A stretch of DNA of 64,000 bases, taken from contig NZ_JFHE01000020.1 of assembly GCF_000698555.1 (NCBI RefSeq), positions 1-64,000 of the forward strand. The letters run 5' to 3'. This document shows, piece by piece, positions 25,756-33,638 of this stretch; the stretch's first letter is position 1, and each line of letters begins with the position of its first letter. Source of the stretch: Caballeronia grimmiae (GTDB taxonomy: Bacteria > Pseudomonadota > Gammaproteobacteria > Burkholderiales > Burkholderiaceae). A program made the translations under genes and the position numbers. Below the pieces are notes generated by a model. The model was not told the DNA's origin, ran no database searches, and saw nothing but the letters and a program-made list of their open reading frames with translations.

Positions 25756-26637
25756 ATGCACCGACAAGACCTGAAGAACCGCAACGAGGACCATGCCGTC
25801 CTTTTGCTGCACGGCCTGTCCAGCTCGCCGCTGGAACTGCGTTATCTCACGCGCTGCCTGAGCGCCGATGGCTTCGCGACGCACGCGCCGGAGTTGCCCG
25901 GCTACTCGGCAGGCCACGGCCATGCGCCGATGGAGCAGTGGGTAAGTGCCGCTGTCGACGCCTTTGACGTGCTCGCAAAGCGGCACCGGCACGTCTCCGT
26001 GTGCGGACTGTCGATGGGCGCTGCACTCTCCGCCGCCGTCGCGCGCGAGCGCCCATCGACCCGCGCCTTGCTCCTGCTGTCGATCACACTCGATTACGAC
26101 GGATGGGCGATCCCGTGGTATCGCTTCCTGCTCGCCTGGGCGCACAAGACGCCGATGCGCCACCGCTACCGGTATCGCGAACAGGAGCCGTTCGGTCTGC
26201 GCAACAGCGCGCTGCGCGCAAAAATCGCGCGGGCGATGCGAAAAGGCGAGCTCAGTGAAGTCGGCCCCGCGACAATATCGCTGCCCGCACTGCATGAGGC
26301 GACGCGCCTCGCCGCGTCCGTCCGAAGAGACCTGAAATACATCGCGAACGACTGCCTCATCATTCACGCCGTCGACGACGAGACGTCCAGCCCGCATAAC
26401 GCGCGTTATGTGCAGGAAAACATAGGCGCATCGTTGCAACGGACGATATGGCTCGACGACTCGTATCACATGATCACGTCCGATAACGAGCGCGAAGTCG
26501 TCGCTCGAGAATGTGCGCTCTTTTTGCGGGACAGTGCTTGCGGGGCCGATGGAGACGCGGGTTCGAAGCAAGTGGTATCGCGAGCGCTCGCCCGGCGGCT
26601 ACGGCAGCCCGCTTCGACCAGCAGAGCGGCACGATGA
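25756..26637 (+). CDS. Alpha/beta hydrolase (carboxylesterase/lipase-like)
   Basis: 293 residues. It begins with the HAVLLLHGLSSSPLE strand-turn carrying the oxyanion loop, followed by the nucleophile elbow VCGLSMGAALS with Ser86. The acid is likely the Asp in IIHAVDDETSS and the base the His in DDSYHMITSDNE, as in monoglyceride-lipase/carboxylesterase enzymes. No signal peptide, so cytoplasmic. The ATG at 25756 is chosen because the longer frame overlaps the DUF4118 gene. Its stop overlaps the start of the MipA/OmpV gene in an ATGA, linking an intracellular esterase to an outer-membrane protein. Confidence 0.86.
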   Translation: MHRQDLKNRNEDHAVLLLHGLSSSPLELRYLTRCLSADGFATHAPELPGYSAGHGHAPMEQWVSAAVDAFDVLAKRHRHVSVCGLSMGAALSAAVARERPSTRALLLLSITLDYDGWAIPWYRFLLAWAHKTPMRHRYRYREQEPFGLRNSALRAKIARAMRKGELSEVGPATISLPALHEATRLAASVRRDLKYIANDCLIIHAVDDETSSPHNARYVQENIGASLQRTIWLDDSYHMITSDNEREVVARECALFLRDSACGADGDAGSKQVVSRALARRLRQPASTSRAAR

Positions 26638-27434
26638 GCAGGATGACTCGAAGCACAAGACGAAGTGTCGTATTGGCAGGCGTTGTTTACATGGCGCTTT
26701 GCAGTGCGAGCAACGCCGCGTATGCAAACGAGGACATGGGCAAAACCGACGCATGGAAGATATCGGCGGGACCGGGCGTCTACGTGTTTCCCGCTTTCCC
26801 CGGGTCCTCGCGGCTCAAGGTCTTTCCGCTGCCGGTCCAGGACGTATCGTGGCACGACCGCGTCTTCTCGCAGGGACCCGACGTGTTCGGCGTCAACGTC
26901 CTGAGAGCCGAGAACTACCACGCCGGTGCCTCGATCAGCTTCGACTTTCAATCGCGAACGTCGTCCGACGACGCGAGACTGAAAGGGCTCTCCGATATCC
27001 ATTACGGGCCGAAGCTCCGGCTTTTCGCCGACTATACCTGGTGGGCTTTCACTGGTGCGACTGCCGTCTATCAGGACATTGCGGGCACCGGCCAAGGCCT
27101 GACTGCAATGGCCGATCTTTTCATATCCGCGCCGCTCGGCAGACTGATGCTTTCTGTGGGCCCGGGCGTCACCTGGGCGAGCGGCCAGTATGCCCGGACA
27201 TTTTTCGCCATTACGCCGTCGCAGAGTGCGGCGTCCGGACTGCCGCAATACGCCGCTGGCTCGGGGCTGCGAGACGTGCATCTGAACATGGCCGCAACCT
27301 ATGTCATCTCGTCGAATTGGTCGGCTAGTGCCGCGGTGATTGCTGGCCGCCTGGAAGGGTCCGCCGCAGGGAGCCCGGTAACAGAACGTCGGCTGGATCT
27401 GAACGGAACCATGTCGGTCGCTTATAAGTTCTAA
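26634..27434 (+). CDS. MipA/OmpV family outer-membrane protein
   Basis: 266 residues with a Sec signal peptide (basic start MSRMTRSTRRS, hydrophobic core, AYA-type cleavage near residue 29). The mature part is a beta-barrel of the MipA/OmpV class: WKISAGPGVYVFPAFPGSS at the start, alternating aromatic strands, and a C-terminal strand ending in Phe (SVAYKF) as needed for outer-membrane insertion. The start codon is shared with the hydrolase stop (ATGA). MipA/OmpV proteins have been linked to scaffolding of murein enzymes and to antibiotic or osmotic responses; the role here is open. Confidence 0.87.
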   Translation: MSRMTRSTRRSVVLAGVVYMALCSASNAAYANEDMGKTDAWKISAGPGVYVFPAFPGSSRLKVFPLPVQDVSWHDRVFSQGPDVFGVNVLRAENYHAGASISFDFQSRTSSDDARLKGLSDIHYGPKLRLFADYTWWAFTGATAVYQDIAGTGQGLTAMADLFISAPLGRLMLSVGPGVTWASGQYARTFFAITPSQSAASGLPQYAAGSGLRDVHLNMAATYVISSNWSASAAVIAGRLEGSAAGSPVTERRLDLNGTMSVAYKF

Positions 27435-27652
27435 CGGAGTCCGCTCTGGCCGGTTAGCGCCCGACGGCGGACTGCGATGATCGCGTCGGGTGCCCACCTC
27501 GTGCAAGAGCTGTAACCCGACACTGAACAGCCAATCACCAGCGCACATCGAACGTGTTCAGCCGGACAGTAAGCGCTGCTTAGCTTAACCCTTGTCAGAT
27601 CATTTTCCGGCTCCTCGCGAGAGGAAGAAAAAAACCTCAGAGAGGAAATTAC

Positions 27653-29560
27653 ATGCTGATTGCGCGAGACAGTCGACTGAATCGACTAGGCGGTCTGGTT
27701 GCAGCGCACCTCGCTGTGGCTGCAATGGTCGCGCACGCAACTGTCGCTTTTTCTGCCGATTACGCCCCGCCTGTCACCGTGCTCTCCGACGACAACGTCT
27801 ACACCGTGAATCACGACGGCTCGTCGACATACGATCAAACACGGTCCATTCGCATTGAAACGGAAGGTGGCGTCCGGGCATACGGTCAGATTTCGTATCG
27901 ATACAGCAACGAATTGCAAAAGTTCGAGGTGATCGAGGCTTACACGACCACGCGCGACGGCATGCGGATCGACGTTCCGCCCAGTGCGATCTTCACCCGT
28001 CAAAGTCCATTGAGCGCCTACGCGCCGACTTTTGACGACAACCTCGTCAAGACGATCGTCTTTCCCGGCGTCGAGCCAGGCGCGACCGTTACGATGCGCA
28101 CAGGCGAGACGCAGGTCACGCCGCTATTTCCAGGCCAGTTTTCGGTCAATGACACGTTTTCGAACAACAAGGCCATCAAGAGTGCGAGCGTCACGATCAA
28201 TGCGCCGGCGTCGATGAAGCTCTATGCGGATGTCGTCGATATGCCGGGCGGGCTCGTCGCGGCGAACGCCGATGGACAGCAAACGTGGCACTGGTCCATG
28301 AAGGATGCGCCTGCGCTACCCGGCGAGCCCAACGCGCCGAGCATCGACGATCGCAGTCCACGGCTATCGGTCACTACGTTTGCGAGCTACGAAGCGCTCG
28401 CTCAGGCATACCGCGCGCGTGCCCGGACGCAGGCGGCCGTCACGCCCGACATTCAGGCCCTGGCCGATGAAGTCACGAAAGGAATCGTGGACCGGCGCGA
28501 TCAGGCCGACGCACTGTATCAATGGGTCGGTCGCAATGTTCGCTACGTCGCCGTGTTCCTGGGTTTCGGCGGGGTCGTTCCGCATACCGCCCAGGACGTT
28601 CTGCGCGCTCGCTATGGCGACTGCAAGGACCACACGACGCTGCTTCAGGCTTTGCTGGCCGCGAAGGGCATATCGAGCGGAACGGTGCTCGTGAATGCGG
28701 ACAGTCGCTACTGGCTGCCGTCAGTCGCGAGTCCGCTAGCCGTGTTCAATCATGCCATCACCTACGTTCCCGAGTTCGACGTCTACCTTGACTCGACCGC
28801 GGGCGTAGCCCGATTCGGCACGCTTCCGTTCAACGAGGAAGGGAAGCGGGCCTTGCTGATTGGCGTCGGCGACGAGCAGCCCCGCCTCGTCACGCTTCCC
28901 GTTGCCGATCCGGACGCCGACAAGGTGATAACGACAACGCGGATCAAACTCGACAGGCTCGGCAACATCCGGGGTAGTAGCGAGGTGGAAACACGCGGCG
29001 AGTACGACTGGATTGCGCGTTCCATCTTCGCGCGGCTGCCCTCCGGTTCCGAACCGGTGTTCGCAGAGGCGTATCTGACAGCCAGCGGATCGGACGGCAC
29101 CGGTCGCTACATGCACGGCAACATCAACGACCTGCGTCATGCGTTCTCTTTTTCCAGCGTGTTCGACCTGCCCGACTACACGCCGCTGCCGGGTCCCGGC
29201 GCCATGCGCGTCCCGAGAGGTTTGGGCGGCCTCAACACGATTTCAAGCGCCTTCGACGGGCTAGGGTCCGGCAAACGCAGAACGCCGTTCCTGTTCAACG
29301 CCGGACACATAACGGAAGTCACGAAAATAGAGTTGCCCGTCACGATGAAGGTGTTGAGCCTTCCGAAACCTGCCACCATCACTTCGCCGTTCGGCACGTA
29401 CACATCGTCTTATGCTCTCGAAGACAAGACGATCACCGTCACGCGGACGCTCGATCTAACGTCGAAGGCGCCGTATTTGCAGCCGGATCAGTGCCCCGCC
29501 CTCCGCAAAATGGCCACGTCGATAAAGCATGATCTCGCAGCGCAGATCGTCTATCAATGA
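27653..29560 (+). CDS. DUF3857 / transglutaminase-like periplasmic protein
   Basis: 635 residues with a signal peptide (AAHLAVAAMVAHATVAFSAD). Residues 45-215 match DUF3857, a beta-rich domain (the TYDQTRSIRIETEGGVRAYG stretch, then FPGVEPGATV). Residues 290-390 hold a transglutaminase-like core with the triad Cys in RARYGDCKDHTTLLQALL, His in FNHAITYV and Asp in YLDSTAG. A beta-rich tail follows. An AGAGAGGAAA lies seven bases before the ATG. The family acts in the periplasm as a protease or cross-linker; target unknown. It stands alone between gaps of 218 and 590 bases. Confidence 0.87.
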   Translation: MLIARDSRLNRLGGLVAAHLAVAAMVAHATVAFSADYAPPVTVLSDDNVYTVNHDGSSTYDQTRSIRIETEGGVRAYGQISYRYSNELQKFEVIEAYTTTRDGMRIDVPPSAIFTRQSPLSAYAPTFDDNLVKTIVFPGVEPGATVTMRTGETQVTPLFPGQFSVNDTFSNNKAIKSASVTINAPASMKLYADVVDMPGGLVAANADGQQTWHWSMKDAPALPGEPNAPSIDDRSPRLSVTTFASYEALAQAYRARARTQAAVTPDIQALADEVTKGIVDRRDQADALYQWVGRNVRYVAVFLGFGGVVPHTAQDVLRARYGDCKDHTTLLQALLAAKGISSGTVLVNADSRYWLPSVASPLAVFNHAITYVPEFDVYLDSTAGVARFGTLPFNEEGKRALLIGVGDEQPRLVTLPVADPDADKVITTTRIKLDRLGNIRGSSEVETRGEYDWIARSIFARLPSGSEPVFAEAYLTASGSDGTGRYMHGNINDLRHAFSFSSVFDLPDYTPLPGPGAMRVPRGLGGLNTISSAFDGLGSGKRRTPFLFNAGHITEVTKIELPVTMKVLSLPKPATITSPFGTYTSSYALEDKTITVTRTLDLTSKAPYLQPDQCPALRKMATSIKHDLAAQIVYQ

Positions 29561-30150
29561 TGGGCCTGCGCGCGCGGCAAGCACCGCGCCGCCCGACACT
29601 GTTCGGTTCCTTGCCCTACGTCCTCGGCCCCCTTCGACGCGGCCGGACACAGCCGACTTCAAACGAAGCGAGACGCCTTGCTCCACCACCAACGCCGACG
29701 CGGAGTTTGAAATTCGCGCGGAAAACTCGCATTTTCTTCCGAATGACCGCTGCATCAGTATTCGCCGAAGGACTCAGCGCAGTTACTGAATACTGCCTCT
29801 GTTAAAGACCTTGATTGGACGTGTGGATGGCGGAGCCAAGCAGGCCCACTGTATGCCACGCCGTATGGCCCCGATTGAGCAAACCCACGCGTGCAGCGTT
29901 CGACGCGCCAAAGCAACATCGACACTCGGCGCAAGTCGAATCTAGTACGACAAGAGCGCGAAAGAGCCCGGCAATTCCGGCGCGCCGCCCGCCCGCGAGC
30001 CCGGCAAATGCGGGACGGCGTCGAGGCGGTGGAGGCGCGCGAAGCGGCGAAAGGAGACATGCCTTTCGACAACGAGGCCGCCTTTCCTGCACGTTTTTTT
30101 GCGTGCTGCTAGATTACCTGTCGGTCCAACGCCTATCGAGAGAGAGTCCG
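29561..30150. other. Intergenic region of 590 bases, nothing supported
   Basis: Six-frame reading gives only Arg/Pro/Ala-rich shadow frames; none has a family match or a ribosome binding site. Close to its right end is GCACG-TTTTTTT-GCGTGC, a T-run between imperfectly matching GC blocks. The promoter of the catalase/cytochrome pair must lie in the right part. Confidence 0.4.
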
Positions 30151-31209
30151 ATGGTCGACAAGTCGAGCAAACCTGCATCCCATCTTGCGTCGCTGGCGAC
30201 GATTGCAGCGGTGCTGATCGTGCTGGTTGGCGCTTTTGCGTACACCGCCGGTTGGCTGTCGCCGGGACGGCTCACACCCGCGAAGATGGTGAACGCGCTT
30301 GCGCCGGCGAGCGGCCCCGCCCCGGGCTTTCGACGCAATCATGCAAAGGGTATCTGTTTTACCGGCAGTTTCGATTCCACTGGCGCCGCTGCCGATCTCT
30401 CCAGAGCGCAACTGTTTGCGGCGGATTCTTATCCGGTTACGGGACGCTTCAATCTCGGCACGCCCGATCCGAAAGCGAGCGACGCCATGGCGCGTGTCCG
30501 CGGCCTCAGCCTGCGCGTGCAAACGCCCGACGGCAGCGAATGGCGTGCCGCCATGATCGACGCGCCCTTCTTTCCCGTCTCGACGCCTCAAGCCTTCTAC
30601 GATCTGCAGCGCGCGCTCGCCGACAAGCGCGATCCTGACGCGATGAAACGATTCGCGGCCGCGCACCCGGAAATCGGCGCGTTCGGCAAGTGGGCGGGCA
30701 GCGCGCCGTTCACGGCATCGTATGCGGAAGACCGTTACAACGGACTGAACAGCTTCGTCTTCACGAATGCATCGGGCAAGGATCAGGTCGTGCGATGGTC
30801 CTTCGTCCCGCTCGCGCAGCCCGAGAACCTGACCGGCGATCAGTTGAAGGCGCTCGGCGACAACTTCCTCGCAGCGGACATCGCGAAGAGAGTACAAGCC
30901 GCTCCGCAACGCTGGACGATGCTCGTCACCGTGGCGAATCCGGGCGACCCGACTGCGGACCCGAGCAAGGCGTGGCCCGAAGACCGCCGCACCGTGAACG
31001 CGGGCACGCTGGTGGTGAAACAAATCGAAGCCGAACCGGACGGTCCATGTCGCGACCTCAACTTCGATCCGACCGTGCTGCCCGCAGGCATGCACGTCTC
31101 CGACGATCCATTCCCGGCGGCGCGCTCGGCGGCGTATTCGGTGTCGTTCAATCGCAGGACGGCCGAGGACAAGCACTATCCGCACACCGGCGAAGGAGCG
31201 CAGCAATGA
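30151..31209 (+). CDS. Membrane-anchored catalase-family peroxidase (SrpA-like)
   Basis: 352 residues, the short catalase fold without the C-terminal flavodoxin part. An N-terminal anchor helix (LASLATIAAVLIVLVGAFAYTAG) puts the enzyme in the periplasm. The distal His is in FRRNHAKGICFTGSF, the fold core includes RFNLGTPDPKASDAMARVRG, and a Tyr in SAAYSVSFNRR is the likely proximal haem ligand. GAGAGAG precedes the ATG. Its stop codon overlaps the start of the cytochrome b561 gene (ATGA), a pairing that suggests electrons for peroxide reduction come from the quinone pool through the cytochrome. Confidence 0.88.
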   Translation: MVDKSSKPASHLASLATIAAVLIVLVGAFAYTAGWLSPGRLTPAKMVNALAPASGPAPGFRRNHAKGICFTGSFDSTGAAADLSRAQLFAADSYPVTGRFNLGTPDPKASDAMARVRGLSLRVQTPDGSEWRAAMIDAPFFPVSTPQAFYDLQRALADKRDPDAMKRFAAAHPEIGAFGKWAGSAPFTASYAEDRYNGLNSFVFTNASGKDQVVRWSFVPLAQPENLTGDQLKALGDNFLAADIAKRVQAAPQRWTMLVTVANPGDPTADPSKAWPEDRRTVNAGTLVVKQIEAEPDGPCRDLNFDPTVLPAGMHVSDDPFPAARSAAYSVSFNRRTAEDKHYPHTGEGAQQ

Positions 31210-31766
31210 GTACGACGATCCGAACCGCCGCGCGTGCGATTCACGCGCGCTTTTCCCCGCTGCAACGCGCGCTGCACTGGATCATGGCCGTCTGCATCCT
31301 GGCGATGCTGTTCATCGGGGTGGGCATGGTGTCGACTGTGAAGCCAGACTATCTGACGCTCGTTTCGATCCATAAGCCGCTCGGCATCGTCATCCTGATA
31401 CTCGGGCTGATTCGTCTCGCCGTGCGGATCGTGCGTGGCGCGCCGCCCCTGCCCGCCGACATGCCCGAGCCGATGAAGCTCGCCGCGCATCTGTCTCACT
31501 ACGCGTTCTATGCGTTGATGATCGCGTTGCCGCTCATCGGGTACGGCATGTTGTCCGCGGCGGATTTTCCGGTGGTCGTGTTTGGCGTGCATCTGCCGTC
31601 GTTGCTGCCGCACAGTAACAGCCTGCATTCGCTGTTGTGGAACGCGCATCGGTTTCTCGCGCTATGCTTTTTTGCGCTGATCGTCGTTCATTTAGCGGCT
31701 GCGCTGTTTCACGCGCTGATACGCCGCGATGGCGTGTTTCAGGCCATGGCTTCGTGGCGTAAGTAA
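31206..31766 (+). CDS. Cytochrome b561
   Basis: 186 residues, four membrane helices of the bacterial b561 family. Histidines suited for two b-type haems are in RALHWIMAV, SIHKPLGIV, LAAHLSHYAFY and VVHLAAALFH. The start is coupled to the catalase stop by a four-base overlap. It most likely passes electrons between ubiquinol and the periplasmic catalase-like enzyme, protecting the envelope against peroxide; this functional link is inferred from gene coupling, which recurs in related proteobacteria. Confidence 0.9.
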   Translation: MSTTIRTAARAIHARFSPLQRALHWIMAVCILAMLFIGVGMVSTVKPDYLTLVSIHKPLGIVILILGLIRLAVRIVRGAPPLPADMPEPMKLAAHLSHYAFYALMIALPLIGYGMLSAADFPVVVFGVHLPSLLPHSNSLHSLLWNAHRFLALCFFALIVVHLAAALFHALIRRDGVFQAMASWRK

Positions 31767-32222
31767 GCGGTGATTCATCGCTTCAGAGGCCGAGCGAATC
31801 GTCGCAACGGAATGCAAGGTCTGTTGGCATTGCGGCACGAAACGTAGCGGTTCTGTTCGGCCGGCAAAGAACCGCTGATGATCAGCGTGGAATAGCGGAC
31901 AGTCGTGCCACTGTCCACCGCTCGATCTCGATAGCACGCCATTCAATCTGCTTGCGACCGTACGCGAGGCGTCGGCCGGACAGCGTCGTGAGCGACATCG
32001 TGCAATGCTCCCCAAAGACCATCCCTTCTACCGAGCCTGAAATAAGAAAAGGTCGCGATGATGCAGGATTCCGACACGTTCCGACAGAAACCAGAAAGAA
32101 ACGCCGGCCCCCTGCCCATAGACTTGCTCCCGTCGCTCGAAAGGTTGTGGTCAAAAATAGCGATCGACGAATCGATCAGAGTGTCGGCCTGACCGGTGTG
32201 GGAGCCCGCGACGAACAAGCTG
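31767..32222. other. Intergenic region carrying two perfect inverted repeats
   Basis: No gene is supported. Two hairpins stand out: AGCGGTTCT (31846-31854) / AGAACCGCT (31868-31876) with a 13-base loop, and GGACAGT (31897-31903) / ACTGTCC (31910-31916) with a 6-base loop. On the minus strand a frame through this region reads as an ordinary-looking protein, which is common for dispersed intergenic repeats in proteobacteria. I suspect a palindromic repeat unit but cannot test copy number. Confidence 0.45.
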
Positions 32223-32242
32223 AAAAGTCCGGACGGACTTTT
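32223..32242. promoter_or_regulatory. Eight-base inverted repeat in the leader of the LLM gene
   Basis: AAAAGTCC - GGAC - GGACTTTT, perfect arms, ending 20 bases before the ATG at 32263. It could be an operator that blocks transcription or a leader hairpin that affects translation. The T-run after the stem is only four bases, so a full terminator is unlikely. Confidence 0.5.
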
Positions 32243-32262
32243 CGCCGTCCGTGGGAGAGAGC

Positions 32263-33231
32263 ATGTTTACGCCGAGTTCCATTCCCTATCAGCAACAACC
32301 TGGCTTCCAGCGCACGTACCGCGAAGGCCGCCTGAGCCTGGGTCTTTTCTTCCCCCTCGAAGCCTTTACCGGCGATACGCCGAGTATGCGCAACCAGGTG
32401 AGCCTCGCCCAGCGCGCCGAAGAGCTGGGCTTTTCTGCCCTCTGGTTTCGCGACGTGCCGTTACGTGACCCCAGCTTCGGTGATTCGGGCCAGGTCTTCG
32501 ATTCCTGGGTCTACCTGGGTTTTATGGCGGCACACACTCGCTCGATTGCGCTGGGTACCGCGGCGGTCATCCTGCCAATCCGCAATCCGCTACACACCGC
32601 CAAGGCCGCAACCAGTGTCGATCAGCTCAGTGGCGGCCGCCTGTTACTCGGCGTGGCTTCCGGTGACCGTCCAGTAGAGTTTCCAGCATTCGGCGTTGAC
32701 CCGGAGCAACGTGGCAACCTGTTCCGCGAATACCTCAGGGTCTTTCGCGACGTTCAGCGCAGCAGTTTCGTGCCTTTGACCTGGCCCGGCGGCAGACTTG
32801 AGGGAGCAGATCTGATCCCGAAGCCGACCACGGCGGAGATTCCTTTCTTCATCACGGGCCATAGCCGCCAGACGCTGGAGTGGATCGCCCGGAGCAGTCA
32901 TGGCTGGATCAGCTATCCGCGTGCACCGAAGGTTCAGCAAATGATTGTCGAGGGCTGGCGCACGACGGTCCGTGCCGAATGCGGTGAAGTGTTCAAACCC
33001 TTCACCCAGTCGCTATACATCGACCTGACAGGTAACCCGCAGACACCGCCACGGCCGATCCACCTGGGCTTCCAACTGGGGCGATCTGCCTTGATTGCGC
33101 TGCTGCACACCTTGCAGGAGGTCGGCGTGAACCATGTCATCATCAATCTGAAATATGGCCAACGCCCCGCAGATGAGGTGATCGAGGAGCTTGGTCAGTT
33201 CGTTCTCCCTGACTTCATCATGCCGACATGA
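32263..33231 (+). CDS. LLM-class flavin-dependent oxidoreductase (BA3436-like group)
   Basis: 322 residues of the bacterial luciferase-like monooxygenase fold. Typical blocks are GLFFPLEAF near the start, LWFRDVPLRDPSFGDSGQVF, ALGTAAVILPIRNPLHTAKA and VDQLSGGRLLLGVASGDRPV; together they match the luciferase-type group named after BA3436. It should use reduced flavin from a partner reductase. A GTG at 32251 opens the frame, but GGGAGAG directly before the ATG at 32263 marks the start. It is preceded by a hairpin and flanked by spacers of about 500 and 400 bases, so it is a solitary, possibly transferred gene. Confidence 0.88.
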   Translation: MFTPSSIPYQQQPGFQRTYREGRLSLGLFFPLEAFTGDTPSMRNQVSLAQRAEELGFSALWFRDVPLRDPSFGDSGQVFDSWVYLGFMAAHTRSIALGTAAVILPIRNPLHTAKAATSVDQLSGGRLLLGVASGDRPVEFPAFGVDPEQRGNLFREYLRVFRDVQRSSFVPLTWPGGRLEGADLIPKPTTAEIPFFITGHSRQTLEWIARSSHGWISYPRAPKVQQMIVEGWRTTVRAECGEVFKPFTQSLYIDLTGNPQTPPRPIHLGFQLGRSALIALLHTLQEVGVNHVIINLKYGQRPADEVIEELGQFVLPDFIMPT

Positions 33232-33638
33232 GCCGGCATGGTGCTGAAAAGCGACGACCGGCGCTTGCTTGCTATCGGGTCGCCGCGCCGTGCGCGAGAT
33301 CGGCACCCGGGCCGCCGCCACGCCCGGCGCATCTGCACCGTCGACAGCCATCGTCGGCACCGACGAGGACAAGCCGCCATTGCGCATCCGGGTCAGCGGT
33401 CGACAACAGTCAGATTTGCTTCATCCGCTTCGATGCCGTCCCTAATCATCTGCTGCAAGAAGAAAGACGGCTTTCGCCCCGCGGCCTCCCCTGACTCCGC
33501 AATCGCTGTCCGATGGCGGGTTCGATGCGCACCGCAACGACCTTCAGCTTATTCTCCCGCTCGTCTCGACCGTCGGCGCAATTGGAGCGCCAACCGGCGA
33601 ACGACACCGCGTCCGCACACCGCTCAGGCGTTAGCGCA
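33232..33638. other. Convergent spacer, no gene supported
   Basis: 407 bases between the LLM gene and the Clp ATPase gene. A plus-strand frame at about 33290-33415 reads like a protein fragment (REIGTRAAATPGASAPSTAI, then a soluble stretch) but has no start, no family and a stop soon after. No clear terminator stem with T-run was found. Confidence 0.35.

Noticed and set aside
30080..30115. T-run between GC blocks before the catalase gene as a terminator
   Set aside because: The stem is too short and imperfect, and it lies about 500 bases after the nearest upstream stop codon.
29815..30150. N-terminal 112-residue extension of the catalase frame
   Set aside because: The extension is Arg/Ala-rich shadow sequence; GAGAGAG before the ATG at 30151 and the anchor helix directly after it support the shorter protein.
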